Virus record (IMG/VR): IMGVR_UViG_3300037427_000580
Span: 1 to 52,852 of that record
Length of the DNA: 52,852 bases
Direction: 5' to 3' (one strand)
Source: a virus
The notes beneath the pieces are model-generated. The model saw nothing but the letters and a program-made list of their open reading frames with translations. It made no database searches and was not told the origin of the DNA. Positions 22,665 to 31,688 of this stretch are shown piece by piece. The stretch's first letter is position 1; every line of letters starts with the position of its first letter. The position numbers and the translations under genes were made by a program.

Positions 22665-24203
22665 TTATTCCTCAGTCTCCAATTCATCATCGGATTCTTT
22701 CTCACCTTCAATTTCTTGATCTATTTGTTCAATATCTTCTTCAGTTTGCTTTAAAACATTCTCTCTAATCCACTTTTGAGAGAAATATCTTCCTGTATAT
22801 TGATCTATATCTTGTAATAAAGTCATTCTTTCTCTTAGAATTTCACCATCTCTTAATTCTGAGAAGTGATTATCTTCTTGAAAGTCAAACTTTAATAAAT
22901 CTCTTACTTCAGCCCATTCACCTAAAGTCATAACACCCTTAAGCATAAGCTGTTTTTCTAATAAAACTAAAAATAATTCTGAGAATTTAGAACGTAATCT
23001 ATTAACAAACTTAGAAAATTTAATTTCATCTCTTGTTATTTCAGAATTTCTACCAACATTAAACTGTGTATCTGTCTCTAATCGTGAGATAGGTACGTTT
23101 AATGATTCATAAAGCTTACGTCTAAAGTATTGTACGTCATCTAATTCACCAAGATTTTGTCCACCTGGTAAAGTAGTAATTTCAGTTCCTCTTCCACCCT
23201 CTCTTCTAGGGAGCCAATAATCTTCTAGCATAGTGAGAAATTTTCTATCATCTCTTACTTCACCAGTATTAGCATCATACACAAGTTTGTTCTTGTGTTT
23301 AATCATCATATCTCTTAGGTATTGTTCAGCTTTTTGCTTCGGTAAATTACCAACATCAATGTAGAATATTCTTCTTTCAGGTGCCCTAGCTAATCTGTAA
23401 ATAACAGTAGCATCTTCTAGCATTCTTAACTGATTAAGTGGTTTAATAGCTTTATGTAAGTGTGATAGTACAGAATAGTTTCTAGTGTCTAAAACTCCAC
23501 TATGACAATAAGCTATGGCATCTGGTGCAATTTTAAGTCCAGAATTAGTATCATTAACACCCTTGTTTTGATATAGATAAAACTCTTCGTACTTCTTATC
23601 AAATACTTCTTTCATTAATGCCGCAGAGTCTATCTTAGCTTTTGGATCTCGTACTGGCTTTTTAACTTTTTTGATTTTTCTTGGATCAACGTAACGTAAT
23701 TCTTTGATACCCAATCTAGGACTTTTTAAATCTATAACACAATGATAGTAAATTCTTCCATCTACATACCATTTACGAAAGATTTCATAACCCTTAGTAT
23801 TCATTCTAAGCATCTTCAGAATAGAATCAAACTCCATACGTATGAGTTCTTTGATATCGTCTGAAAGATAACCCTCTTCAACATCGTCCATGTTGATTTC
23901 TACAGGCATTTGATTATCATCAACAATAATAGCCTCGTTGATGACATCATCTATTGCCCGTTCAGCCTCTGGTTGCAGAGACATTTCTCTGTATTTTGTT
24001 ATAAGGGCTGATTCATTTTTGATTTTATTTTCAAGATCAACTGTTGTTCCGAATGCTCCACCTTCAGCGATAGTTAAAGAACCATCATCTGATGATGGGG
24101 GAACAAATGAAGGTAGATTCTGAGCATCTTTGTCAGGCCTACCTATACGAAATCCGAATAGTTCAACTGCTTCTCGCAGAAAACCCTTTCTTTCTCCTGC
24201 CAT
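22665..24203 (-). CDS. 20: portal protein gp20
   Basis: A 512-residue protein with the T4 portal plan: GREAVELFGFRI start, ERAIDDVINEAIIVD near 80, GRIYYHCVID, the YRLARAPERRIFYIDVGNLPKQKAEQYLRDMM block at 265-300, and GRNSEITRDEIKFSKFVNRLRSKFSELF. The portal ring is the DNA gate, the prohead nucleator and the docking site for the terminase and neck. The block around YRLARAPERR is the region used as g20 marker in surveys of marine myoviruses. Confidence 0.96.
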   Translation of the reverse strand: MAGERKGFLREAVELFGFRIGRPDKDAQNLPSFVPPSSDDGSLTIAEGGAFGTTVDLENKIKNESALITKYREMSLQPEAERAIDDVINEAIIVDDNQMPVEINMDDVEEGYLSDDIKELIRMEFDSILKMLRMNTKGYEIFRKWYVDGRIYYHCVIDLKSPRLGIKELRYVDPRKIKKVKKPVRDPKAKIDSAALMKEVFDKKYEEFYLYQNKGVNDTNSGLKIAPDAIAYCHSGVLDTRNYSVLSHLHKAIKPLNQLRMLEDATVIYRLARAPERRIFYIDVGNLPKQKAEQYLRDMMIKHKNKLVYDANTGEVRDDRKFLTMLEDYWLPRREGGRGTEITTLPGGQNLGELDDVQYFRRKLYESLNVPISRLETDTQFNVGRNSEITRDEIKFSKFVNRLRSKFSELFLVLLEKQLMLKGVMTLGEWAEVRDLLKFDFQEDNHFSELRDGEILRERMTLLQDIDQYTGRYFSQKWIRENVLKQTEEDIEQIDQEIEGEKESDDELETEE

Positions 24204-24232
24204 ATTATATCCTTTACGTGTGTCTAATCATA

Positions 24233-24240
24233 TATTTATG
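24233..24240 (-). promoter_or_regulatory. 20: late promoter variant, gp20
   Basis: CATAAATA on the minus strand, one base from consensus, 30 bases before the gp20 start. Confidence 0.65.
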
Positions 24241-24263
24241 ACTCACGAAATCACTTGCTGGAA

Positions 24264-24812
24264 TTAAATTCCGCCTGCATTTCCTGTAGTACCACCTGAT
24301 ACTTCCCAATAATCATACTGAAAAGTCACAGTATATTCTTGGATTGTTTCGGCGTCCCAAGCCATATCTATAGTAGACACTTCTGATGGATATAATCCGA
24401 CAAAGTTGTATACTCGTAGAATTTCGCCAGTTTTAGAATACTGAGTTACCTGTGCTGAAGCTTTATACAGAGTTGGAGCAGAACCGCCAGTAGTTCTCAA
24501 GTTACCTTGAACACTATTGATAGAGTGATTCCATTGTTCCATTGCATTTCTGATTGTCATATCTTCATCATTAATGATAGTAGGACTCCATTCTGCGTAT
24601 GTTCTATTACCCGCTATCTTAATCTGTCTACCAAAATATGGAACTTCAATAGTTCCTAAAGTAGCCGCAGGTATTTGAGCCCCCTTACACATAAAGGGGA
24701 CTTGAGCATCAGCAACTCCATTAATCGGGTTTGTAATATTCACTTGAAAAAGTGAGTTTCTTGCACCACCCGACTTTAAGGCACCAGAAAATTCGTTTAC
24801 ATTAAAAGCCAT
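24264..24812 (-). CDS. 19: tail tube protein gp19
   Basis: A 182-residue protein of the T4 gp19 family starting MAFNVNEFSGALKSGGARNS. The order (NLFQVNI, FMCKGAQIPAATLGTIEVPYFGR, TIINDEDMTIRNAMEQW, VSTIDMAWDAETIQEYTVTFQYDYW) matches tube subunits. It forms the inner tube through which DNA passes. It follows sheath gp18 by 24 bases, with a late promoter variant in the gap. Confidence 0.93.
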   Translation of the reverse strand: MAFNVNEFSGALKSGGARNSLFQVNITNPINGVADAQVPFMCKGAQIPAATLGTIEVPYFGRQIKIAGNRTYAEWSPTIINDEDMTIRNAMEQWNHSINSVQGNLRTTGGSAPTLYKASAQVTQYSKTGEILRVYNFVGLYPSEVSTIDMAWDAETIQEYTVTFQYDYWEVSGGTTGNAGGI

Positions 24813-24832
24813 TTTTTTATCTCCTGTCTACC

Positions 24833-24840
24833 TATTTATG
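24833..24840 (-). promoter_or_regulatory. 19: late promoter variant, gp19
   Basis: CATAAATA on the minus strand, 21 bases before the gp19 start; it overlaps the gp18 stop codon. Confidence 0.65.
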
Positions 24841-26779
24841 TTGCTTTCCCTACAATTTCAGAAAATTCTATTCCAGAACGAACTGCAACAAAGTTAAGTT
24901 GAATGTAGTTTATTGAACGTGCTGGTTTAACATAAATGTCTCCAACAAATTCGTTTCTATCGATTACTTCACCCGTATTGTTAGTGCCATCACATACAAC
25001 AGCAAAGTCTGTAATACCTCTTCGCCCTTGAACATCTCGTAAGAAAGGCTCTACTAAGTTTTTGAATTGTGAACGTGTGAAAGTATCATTAAATTCAAAT
25101 AGAGTGAATTTAGCGGCAGTTGAGATAGCTTTTTCTAGAACTATAAACAATCGTCTTACATTAATTCTATCGAAAGCACTAGGTTGAGCCAACATAGTTT
25201 TATCACCGAACAATACAGTACCTTGTCCAGGGAATGTTACTACTGGGTTAACACCCTTCTTGTATAGTTCATCTCTATCTGCTTTTGATGGATTGAATGC
25301 TAGTTTGATACAATTCTTAACATTACCTCTATTGAAGCCTGCTGGTGAATACCATGGATCTCTAGTTAAGTCTGTTTGAACCATAAGCCCTGCAGTATCT
25401 CCATTTAAAGGAACATATCTATATACATCATTATATTTGTCATACTGATATTTCCATCCAGAGTCCATAACTGCATAAGAAGAACTAGGTAGTGTATCTC
25501 TATATGCGATAATGTCTGTTCTTTCTTTACCAGCATAAGAGTTGTTATTAACACAATCTGCTCTTTCTGGTGAAACAACTGCTACACAGTCTTTTCTTGA
25601 ACCAGCTATGTTAGATATCATATGTGTAGCTACAGTTACAGCATTTGCTGAACCGAGTACAAGTGATATATCAACATCTTCTGCTGATTTAAATTTATCT
25701 AATCCTGCAATTATGGCAGAAGTACCAGGGCTGGTACCATCTATTCCCTTACTCATAATATTTGTTACAGGTAGAGCCGCGGCCGCATAAGATATACCAG
25801 AACCAGCTGTTCCGTTATTTGTAGAACCAGCTATTTTTCCAGAATTTGTTAAGTTAGTGTTGTGGGCTCCCCACCAAATCCAAGATGAACTTTGATTGAT
25901 TACATCTTTGTAGTAGTTTCCTCCACCTTGTTCTGTTTTGGCGTCAGAAGCTACTGAGACATTTTCCCAAACTTCTAATACTTGTCCTGCAGAACCAGAG
26001 ATTTCTCCTCCATGATCGACAACTACAACGTGTACTGCATCTCCAGTTGAGTTAACTGTATTTGCGTGTGTAGTAGTTGTGGGTGCATTGTCTACACTAT
26101 TAAAATATTCCCATCTTCTTGTAATATTTACTGCACTTCTAGTAACAGTATTACCTGTGTAATTACTATCTAGAGTGATTGTGTTACCAGACATAGATGC
26201 TATCTTACAACTGTGCTTATCTGGTCCTAGTAGAATTAAATCTCCTACAGCGAAACTGTTTCCAGGTGTAAAAGAGTTAGTATTAATTTTTAATAATTTT
26301 GTGTTCTGTGTTATTGTGTGGGTTTGTGCTACTGTTACTGCACTTTCATATGCCGCTTTTCCTTGACATACAGATACTTTTAAACTATTTCCCATTATTC
26401 CAGGATATTTTGCTATCCAGTCACCATTATTAGATGCATGGGTGAAAGCTTCTTCATAGTGTGTAGTATTTTTAACATATGCACCGACTGAACCAGTCAC
26501 GGCATTTTTAGCTGTTGAAGAGTCTACTACTCGTACTGTAAATAAGGAATTACCATAAGATAAAAAGTTTGCCGCAGTAAAGAAGTCACTAGCTGTATTA
26601 GAATTGGGTTTTGAGAAAGTTGATACTAATCTATCTTCGCTATCGATTAATACTCTCTCTTCAACAGGACCCCATTTAAAATGTCCAGCTAATGCCCCGG
26701 TTGTAGTCGAAACTGCAGGCACAACAGTAGTAAGATCAACCTCACTAACATTAACTCCAGGTGATACTTGAAATGCCAT
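24836..26779 (-). CDS. 18: tail sheath protein gp18
   Basis: A 647-residue contractile sheath subunit (T4 gp18, 659). The N-terminus SPGVNVSEVDLTTVVPAVSTT and the C-terminal blocks (GVNPVVTFPGQGTVLFGDKT, DRINVRRLFIVLEKAIS, FEFNDTFTRSQFKNLVEPFLR, GDIYVKPARSINYIQLNFVA) are diagnostic. The middle is variable, as in other sheaths. Late promoter 62 bases upstream. Confidence 0.96.
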   Translation of the reverse strand: MAFQVSPGVNVSEVDLTTVVPAVSTTTGALAGHFKWGPVEERVLIDSEDRLVSTFSKPNSNTASDFFTAANFLSYGNSLFTVRVVDSSTAKNAVTGSVGAYVKNTTHYEEAFTHASNNGDWIAKYPGIMGNSLKVSVCQGKAAYESAVTVAQTHTITQNTKLLKINTNSFTPGNSFAVGDLILLGPDKHSCKIASMSGNTITLDSNYTGNTVTRSAVNITRRWEYFNSVDNAPTTTTHANTVNSTGDAVHVVVVDHGGEISGSAGQVLEVWENVSVASDAKTEQGGGNYYKDVINQSSSWIWWGAHNTNLTNSGKIAGSTNNGTAGSGISYAAAALPVTNIMSKGIDGTSPGTSAIIAGLDKFKSAEDVDISLVLGSANAVTVATHMISNIAGSRKDCVAVVSPERADCVNNNSYAGKERTDIIAYRDTLPSSSYAVMDSGWKYQYDKYNDVYRYVPLNGDTAGLMVQTDLTRDPWYSPAGFNRGNVKNCIKLAFNPSKADRDELYKKGVNPVVTFPGQGTVLFGDKTMLAQPSAFDRINVRRLFIVLEKAISTAAKFTLFEFNDTFTRSQFKNLVEPFLRDVQGRRGITDFAVVCDGTNNTGEVIDRNEFVGDIYVKPARSINYIQLNFVAVRSGIEFSEIVGKAT

Positions 26780-26840
26780 TGTTTATCTCCTTTAAGATTA
26801 TACCAAGATTTTTTGCATTTAGTTTGCTTTATTACACCAA

Positions 26841-26848
26841 TATTTATA
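26841..26848 (-). promoter_or_regulatory. 18: T4-type late promoter, gp18
   Basis: Exact TATAAATA, 62 bases before the gp18 start, directly following the weak terminator hairpin of gp17. Confidence 0.88.
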
Positions 26849-26866
26849 AAAAACACTTTTTAAGTG
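26848..26866 (-). terminator. weak terminator after gp17
   Basis: On the minus strand CACTT, a 3-base loop and AAGTG are followed by six T. The five-pair stem is AT-rich, so termination would be partial; the late promoter for gp18 starts where the T run ends. Confidence 0.5.
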
Positions 26867-26868
26867 AT

Positions 26869-28509
26869 TTAGATTCTATACCAGTTATCTTTGTTTTTAC
26901 TGTTGATAAATTCTTCTATATCAGCTTGATTGTGTACAATTCCTTGCTCAGGCTGTCCATCATCTACAATTGCAAAGGGTAAAGCTTGTTCCTCTAACAT
27001 TCTTAACTTATCATCATAGATTCTTTGTCTTATATCTGTATCAGTAATGTCTCTAAAATATGTTTGTTTGGCTAGCCAAGAGAATAAAACACAACACATT
27101 ACTAAATCGTCATGCGAACCCTCTTCAGCTTCATAGCTTCCATTTCTACTTATAAAAGTAGATAATTCCACTATCAAGTCATAGTCTTGTATAATAAATT
27201 TATCTTGTTCAACTAAATCTTTTAGATTAGAACAACCTATTCTTTTGACTTGTTTTGTTGTTCTTATTCCCATAGATGTAGAACCAGAAAATCCACCACT
27301 TATTTGTTGTCCTGCTCTACCCTTAAGAGTAGTTGACAACATATTTTCATACTCTAAGTCTTGATGTAATATATCTGCTACTTGTTGTCCTATATCATTA
27401 ACTTCAACAAGAACAAATGCTTGATTGTAATGCATTCCCACATTGTATATAATTGTCGGATATACAAGAGGTGACATATCTTTACTTCTAAACTTTGCTA
27501 CTAATTGATATGGCATTTGTGTTATATCTACTACAACAAATGCAGAGTAATCTAAACCAACACCTCTTGAAACATCAACAGACATTGCATATGTGTGTCC
27601 CTCAATAGCATCTTCATATACATCTACTTCTTCCCAAACTTTTCGTGGTTGAACGTGTGCTAAATTTTTTAATTTAGTTGGGTGTATGAGAGTACCAGCA
27701 GAACCGAGAAATTCACAATCAAATTCTTGTCTAAACTGCTCATCTGATGTATTAGCTATCGTTTCTAATTTCCATTGTTCATCTCTTCCTGGTACTTGGT
27801 CCCAATGAACTTCGATAGGTACATATTTACTATTCTTTTCTTCTGCATCAGTCCACATCTTATAGAAATGATTCATACCATTCGGTGTAGATACGATAAT
27901 AACTTTCGAACTTTGTCCAGAAGATATCGTAGGATAAACAGAACTGAAAAACTCTTCAGCCATATTATTACCCACAAATGCAAATTCGTCTAAGAATATC
28001 AGATTGTAAGAACCACCACGAATAGCTGAAGATGATGTTGCGGCTGATACAACTTTAGAACTATTCTCTAATTCTATGTTACCTTTATTCCACACAACAA
28101 TTCCTTGCTGTAACCATTTTGGTAAGTATTCATATGCTAATTGTATTTTACCTAACAAATCTCTTGCAAGAGAACCTTTGTTAGCAAGAATGGCTATGTT
28201 CTGACTATCATGGAATAATATTAGCCATAATATGTAAGCTGTAACTGTTGTTGATTTTCCTGATTGTCTTGGTAGTTTACATATACTAAAACGATTATTA
28301 TTAAATGTTTTAACCATCTCTTCTTGAAAGTCATACATTTCAAAGGGTATTAGTCCTCTGTCTACGTTAATAATCTTAACATAATTCTTTGCAAAGTATA
28401 CTGGATCTTTAGAACATTTTAGAAATTCGTTTACACTATCTTTAGTATATTCAACTTGTACACCCTTTGCTTTAAGATTTGGATTTCCAAGATACGTATT
28501 AGTTGGCAT
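26869..28509 (-). CDS. 17: terminase large subunit gp17
   Basis: A 546-residue packaging motor. The ATPase has RQSGKST (Walker A) at 81-87 and IFLDE (Walker B plus catalytic Glu) at 171-175. The nuclease domain has MSVDVSRGVGLDYS with Asp312 and Asp320, and EEGSHDDLVM near 470 supplies the late acidic residues. It cuts and packages concatemers by headful in T4. The first ATG overlaps the SNase-like gene by 11 bases. Confidence 0.97.
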   Translation of the reverse strand: MPTNTYLGNPNLKAKGVQVEYTKDSVNEFLKCSKDPVYFAKNYVKIINVDRGLIPFEMYDFQEEMVKTFNNNRFSICKLPRQSGKSTTVTAYILWLILFHDSQNIAILANKGSLARDLLGKIQLAYEYLPKWLQQGIVVWNKGNIELENSSKVVSAATSSSAIRGGSYNLIFLDEFAFVGNNMAEEFFSSVYPTISSGQSSKVIIVSTPNGMNHFYKMWTDAEEKNSKYVPIEVHWDQVPGRDEQWKLETIANTSDEQFRQEFDCEFLGSAGTLIHPTKLKNLAHVQPRKVWEEVDVYEDAIEGHTYAMSVDVSRGVGLDYSAFVVVDITQMPYQLVAKFRSKDMSPLVYPTIIYNVGMHYNQAFVLVEVNDIGQQVADILHQDLEYENMLSTTLKGRAGQQISGGFSGSTSMGIRTTKQVKRIGCSNLKDLVEQDKFIIQDYDLIVELSTFISRNGSYEAEEGSHDDLVMCCVLFSWLAKQTYFRDITDTDIRQRIYDDKLRMLEEQALPFAIVDDGQPEQGIVHNQADIEEFINSKNKDNWYRI

Positions 28510-28939
28510 TCGTTTTTCTATCTTCTATGTTTCTATCTCTTTCGTTTATAAAAACTCTATTTTTTAAATGTTCTTCTGCTATATCATCTTTAGATTGTCC
28601 GTGATAAGCAACTGCGTGATGTTCATCAATCATCTTTAGATTTATATTATGTGTACCACCATACCATAATTCTCCAAGTATTCTACCAAACTTTCCCTTA
28701 GCATCATAAGTTTTTGTTCTCAAAGTGACATCACCTGCTGTTACCCATTTAGTAAGAAATTCTTTAGCTTTTAGTCCATACACTTTCTCTTCAGCATCAC
28801 TTGTTCTAGATTCGGGTGTATCGATACCGTGAAGTCTTACTCTTTCTTTATGTAACCAAACTCCGAAACCCAAATCGATATCAACATCAACAGTATCTCC
28901 GTCAATTACTTTTACTACTTTTACATTATATTCGTACAT
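28499..28939 (-). CDS. staphylococcal nuclease-like thermonuclease
   Basis: A 146-residue SNase domain with the catalytic set intact: VIDGDTVDVDIDLG at 11-24, Arg35, Asp40, Thr41 and Glu43 in RLHGIDTPESR, and Arg86 in GKFGRILG. These positions almost equal those of the S. aureus enzyme (R35, D40, T41, E43, R87). There is no signal peptide, so it acts inside the cell or is packaged. It is inserted between the small and large terminase genes and overlaps gp17. It might degrade host DNA or trim DNA during packaging. Confidence 0.9.
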   Translation of the reverse strand: MYEYNVKVVKVIDGDTVDVDIDLGFGVWLHKERVRLHGIDTPESRTSDAEEKVYGLKAKEFLTKWVTAGDVTLRTKTYDAKGKFGRILGELWYGGTHNINLKMIDEHHAVAYHGQSKDDIAEEHLKNRVFINERDRNIEDRKTNAN

Positions 28940-28940
28940 T

Positions 28941-29336
28941 TCATCTCCCGTTTATCATTTTTTGAAGTTCAGCAGTTGAACCAACAAACAATGCATTTGT
29001 TACTTGTTGAGGTTGTTCTTTTTCATCTTCTTTTTTTAAGTCTTTAACTTTCTTTTGAATCTCTAGTAAGTCTTTATTCGCATCTACAAGTGTCTTGGTA
29101 AGTTGAGATACAACTTCAAATGCTCTAGGGTGTTCACTAGCTTTCGCTAAGTCAATTAAATTATCTAAAGCTTCTGTACCCTTTTCAATAACTCCGTACA
29201 AATTTTCTCTTGCATATTTGTAATCGTTATCTACATCTTCAGGCACATTAACTTCTGTTTTTTCTTTTTCTACTTCCACTAAATCAGTCCCCACTTTGAA
29301 AACATCATTTAGATTATCTGTCACATTATTTTTCAT
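28941..29336 (-). CDS. 16: terminase small subunit gp16
   Basis: A 131-residue helical protein upstream of gp17, matching T4-like gp16 in plan: acidic N-terminus, central NLYGVIEKGTEALDNLIDLA and RAFEVVSQLTKTLVDANKDLL coiled-coil helices, and the short C-terminal NALFVGSTAELQKM typical of marine T4-like gp16. It binds DNA and regulates gp17. Its start overlaps the gp15 stop by four bases. T4 gp16 is longer (164). Confidence 0.88.
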   Translation of the reverse strand: MKNNVTDNLNDVFKVGTDLVEVEKEKTEVNVPEDVDNDYKYARENLYGVIEKGTEALDNLIDLAKASEHPRAFEVVSQLTKTLVDANKDLLEIQKKVKDLKKEDEKEQPQQVTNALFVGSTAELQKMINGR

Positions 29337-30169
29337 TGAAAGAAATCTTCCCTATCAAAAGCAAATCCATAATTAGAGTTTGCTGATATTTGGTTTATAG
29401 GAACACTAGCTGAACTATTTGATGTCGGCTGTCCATTCGCTAAAAGTCCTGGTGTTAAAGTTATTTTTTGTAGTTTATCATCTGTCGTACTAATAACTAC
29501 ATTTCCAGTAGCAGTATTACTAGAAGGAATAAACTGATTAACATAAGCCCTACGTATAATACCACGATTAGTAACAGGTCCAAATATATATCCTTTTATT
29601 CTAAATTGAAATGTATATATTATTGCTCTACGTGTGTCAAAATCACCATCATATGTATCTTCTATTGTCATACCAGTAAGCACAGTAGGAACATCTACGT
29701 ATTGATTTAATTCTTTAACTATCTTTATACTATTTGTCCACTCTGGGCGAAAGTATGGTAATATCTGTTCTACTACTTGTACTGCATCTTCATTGTTTGC
29801 GAACATACCATAAAGAACCATATCGATATCATATGGAGCTGGAGTCCAAGTTTGTCTTAAAGTATTGTTTCCTCCACCTTTACCAACTTGTTTATTAGAA
29901 CGAGCTAGTACTCTTTCTGGAGCGTAAAGCATAGATTCAATTTCGAAAGATAACCGCGGTAACACCATTGCTATCTCTCTTCTACCATCTGGATCACTTC
30001 TAAGTTTTGCTAGAAATTTTTCTTTTGGGCCGTATGCAATGGGTACACGTATCTGTTGAGTACTTTCGCCTGCTTTATTGAAACGTACTACATCTATATC
30101 ATTAAACATATTACCAAACATGATAATATATTTACGTATGGCGCTATGATAGTGAAATTGTCCAAACAT
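29333..30169 (-). CDS. 15: tail completion and sheath stabiliser gp15
   Basis: A 278-residue protein aligned by eye with T4 gp15: MFGQFHYHSAIRKYIIMFGN (T4 MFGYFYNSSFRRYATLMGD), RVPIAYGPKEKFLAKL, VLPRLSFEIESMLYAPER, VVEQILPYFRPEWTNSIKI and the ending FRIKGYIFGPV. It caps the sheath and joins tail to head. The ATG at 30169 overlaps the gp14 stop as TAATG; a TTG two codons earlier is rejected because T4 gp15 begins MFG. Confidence 0.92.
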   Translation of the reverse strand: MFGQFHYHSAIRKYIIMFGNMFNDIDVVRFNKAGESTQQIRVPIAYGPKEKFLAKLRSDPDGRREIAMVLPRLSFEIESMLYAPERVLARSNKQVGKGGGNNTLRQTWTPAPYDIDMVLYGMFANNEDAVQVVEQILPYFRPEWTNSIKIVKELNQYVDVPTVLTGMTIEDTYDGDFDTRRAIIYTFQFRIKGYIFGPVTNRGIIRRAYVNQFIPSSNTATGNVVISTTDDKLQKITLTPGLLANGQPTSNSSASVPINQISANSNYGFAFDREDFFQ

Positions 30170-31683
30170 TACCAATCAGTCCCTTCACTAAATGGATTCC
30201 GTTCTGTAAAGTCTAAGAAACCAGTTTTTTCTGTTTCGAATAATTGATTATTCGCTGTTGAGTTTGAGTGTGTTGTATTAGCAGTATTCTCTAATAATAA
30301 TCCACTATTATCTTCAAGTTTAATACCACCTGCAAAAGTTTCTACAGTAAATGTAACTGATGGCACATATGGAGTACCATTAACATTGACATAACCTCTT
30401 CCAGCACTACTCATACTAACACTAGTAACTCCAGAGCCAGTTAATATAGGTGTCCCTGTGGCTGTTTGTCTATCAGGTGGATTAGTAATATTAACTGTTG
30501 GTGGATTTTCATAATATTTACCACCTTCAGTAATTGTAATACTTGTAATATTTCCTTGACTATTAGCTGTAGCTGTTCCAGATGCCGCAAAATGTATAGC
30601 ATTATTTGGAGCGGCAATTGTTATTGTAGGTGCTGAAGTATAACCACCACCTGCAGATTGAACAGTTAAACTTGCAACACCATTATTAGTATTAAGAGAA
30701 GATGTTATAACAGCATCTTGTCCAGAAGGAGAGGCTGTAACTGAAACAGATGGTGGTTGTAAATAAAATCCACCTGCTCTCGTAATATTTGTCCCTGTAA
30801 CAGCTCCACTTGATATTGCCGCTGTCGCTGTTGCATTTAATCTTTGTGTTGTTTCTGGATCTGAGAAAGTTACTGGAACATTTGCTATATATCCAGAACC
30901 ATATTGATTTGTATTTAATGTTGCACCCGTTACTGCACCACCTGATATTGCCGCTGTAGCTAAAGCTTTCTGTGCCGCGGGTGGGGCTCCAAATGTAACT
31001 GCTGGAACAGTTGCGTAATCTCCAGAATTTGTTACTGTAACACTACCAACTCCACCATTTGAGAGTATCGCTGTACCAACTGCTCTTTCTTTATAAGTTT
31101 CAAGAAGTACTTGAAAGTTAAGTACGTTGATAGTGTGTCTTGCGGCCAGATCATCAATCGCTTTAACACCTGTTTCAACAACTTCGTGACTGTATTCGAA
31201 CAACTCACAACGTAAATCATACATCTGTAAAGAACCCATTTGGTAGAATATTGGTTGCTTATCTACATATTTAATTTCGTAAAGCTGTCCTGTGAGTGGA
31301 AAGAATATTAAATCACCTTCCATTGGGCGTTGTATTTTATCGCCTTGATTATCTAACTTAATAGCACCTTCTGGTATTTCTTCTTGATATCTTCTATGTG
31401 ATACTGAGAAAGTAATCTGATCTCTAACTTCTAGATTAAACTTTGATAGAAACTCACCCTCTCCATCAAAACCCTCTACGTTCTTAATATACATTTCTAT
31501 TGGATATGCACTATCAAATTTAGATAATACATCTTCACCAAACAAATCATCTTCTTTTATGAGTTGTCTTGGAATATAGAAATTGTCATAGCCATAAATC
31601 TTAATTGATTCGATTATTAAATCTTCAATTAGATTCTGTTGCCCACTATGAGCATTATTATTAAAATAAAAATTAGTTGGCAT
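30169..31683 (-). CDS. 14: neck protein gp14 with a repeated beta-structured insertion
   Basis: A 504-residue protein. Residues 1-200 match T4-like gp14 (MPTNFYFNNNAHSGQQNLIE, then GDLIFFPLTGQLYEIKYVD), and the C-terminal 60 residues (KLEDNSGLLLENTA, ending TERNPFSEGTDW) are the usual gp14 tail. Between them about 240 residues form five to six repeats of a 'GxGY-xxxP-xVTI' beta unit separated by Ala/Thr-rich strands. T4 gp14 has 256 residues and no such insert. The insert probably protrudes from the neck like a collar fibre or adhesive decoration. Confidence 0.88.
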   Translation of the reverse strand: MPTNFYFNNNAHSGQQNLIEDLIIESIKIYGYDNFYIPRQLIKEDDLFGEDVLSKFDSAYPIEMYIKNVEGFDGEGEFLSKFNLEVRDQITFSVSHRRYQEEIPEGAIKLDNQGDKIQRPMEGDLIFFPLTGQLYEIKYVDKQPIFYQMGSLQMYDLRCELFEYSHEVVETGVKAIDDLAARHTINVLNFQVLLETYKERAVGTAILSNGGVGSVTVTNSGDYATVPAVTFGAPPAAQKALATAAISGGAVTGATLNTNQYGSGYIANVPVTFSDPETTQRLNATATAAISSGAVTGTNITRAGGFYLQPPSVSVTASPSGQDAVITSSLNTNNGVASLTVQSAGGGYTSAPTITIAAPNNAIHFAASGTATANSQGNITSITITEGGKYYENPPTVNITNPPDRQTATGTPILTGSGVTSVSMSSAGRGYVNVNGTPYVPSVTFTVETFAGGIKLEDNSGLLLENTANTTHSNSTANNQLFETEKTGFLDFTERNPFSEGTDW

Positions 31684-31688
31684 TTAAA

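Noticed and set aside
29625-29650. TTGACA followed by TATACA in gp15
   Set aside because: It lies in mid-gene of a late structural operon with no gene start nearby; taken as chance.
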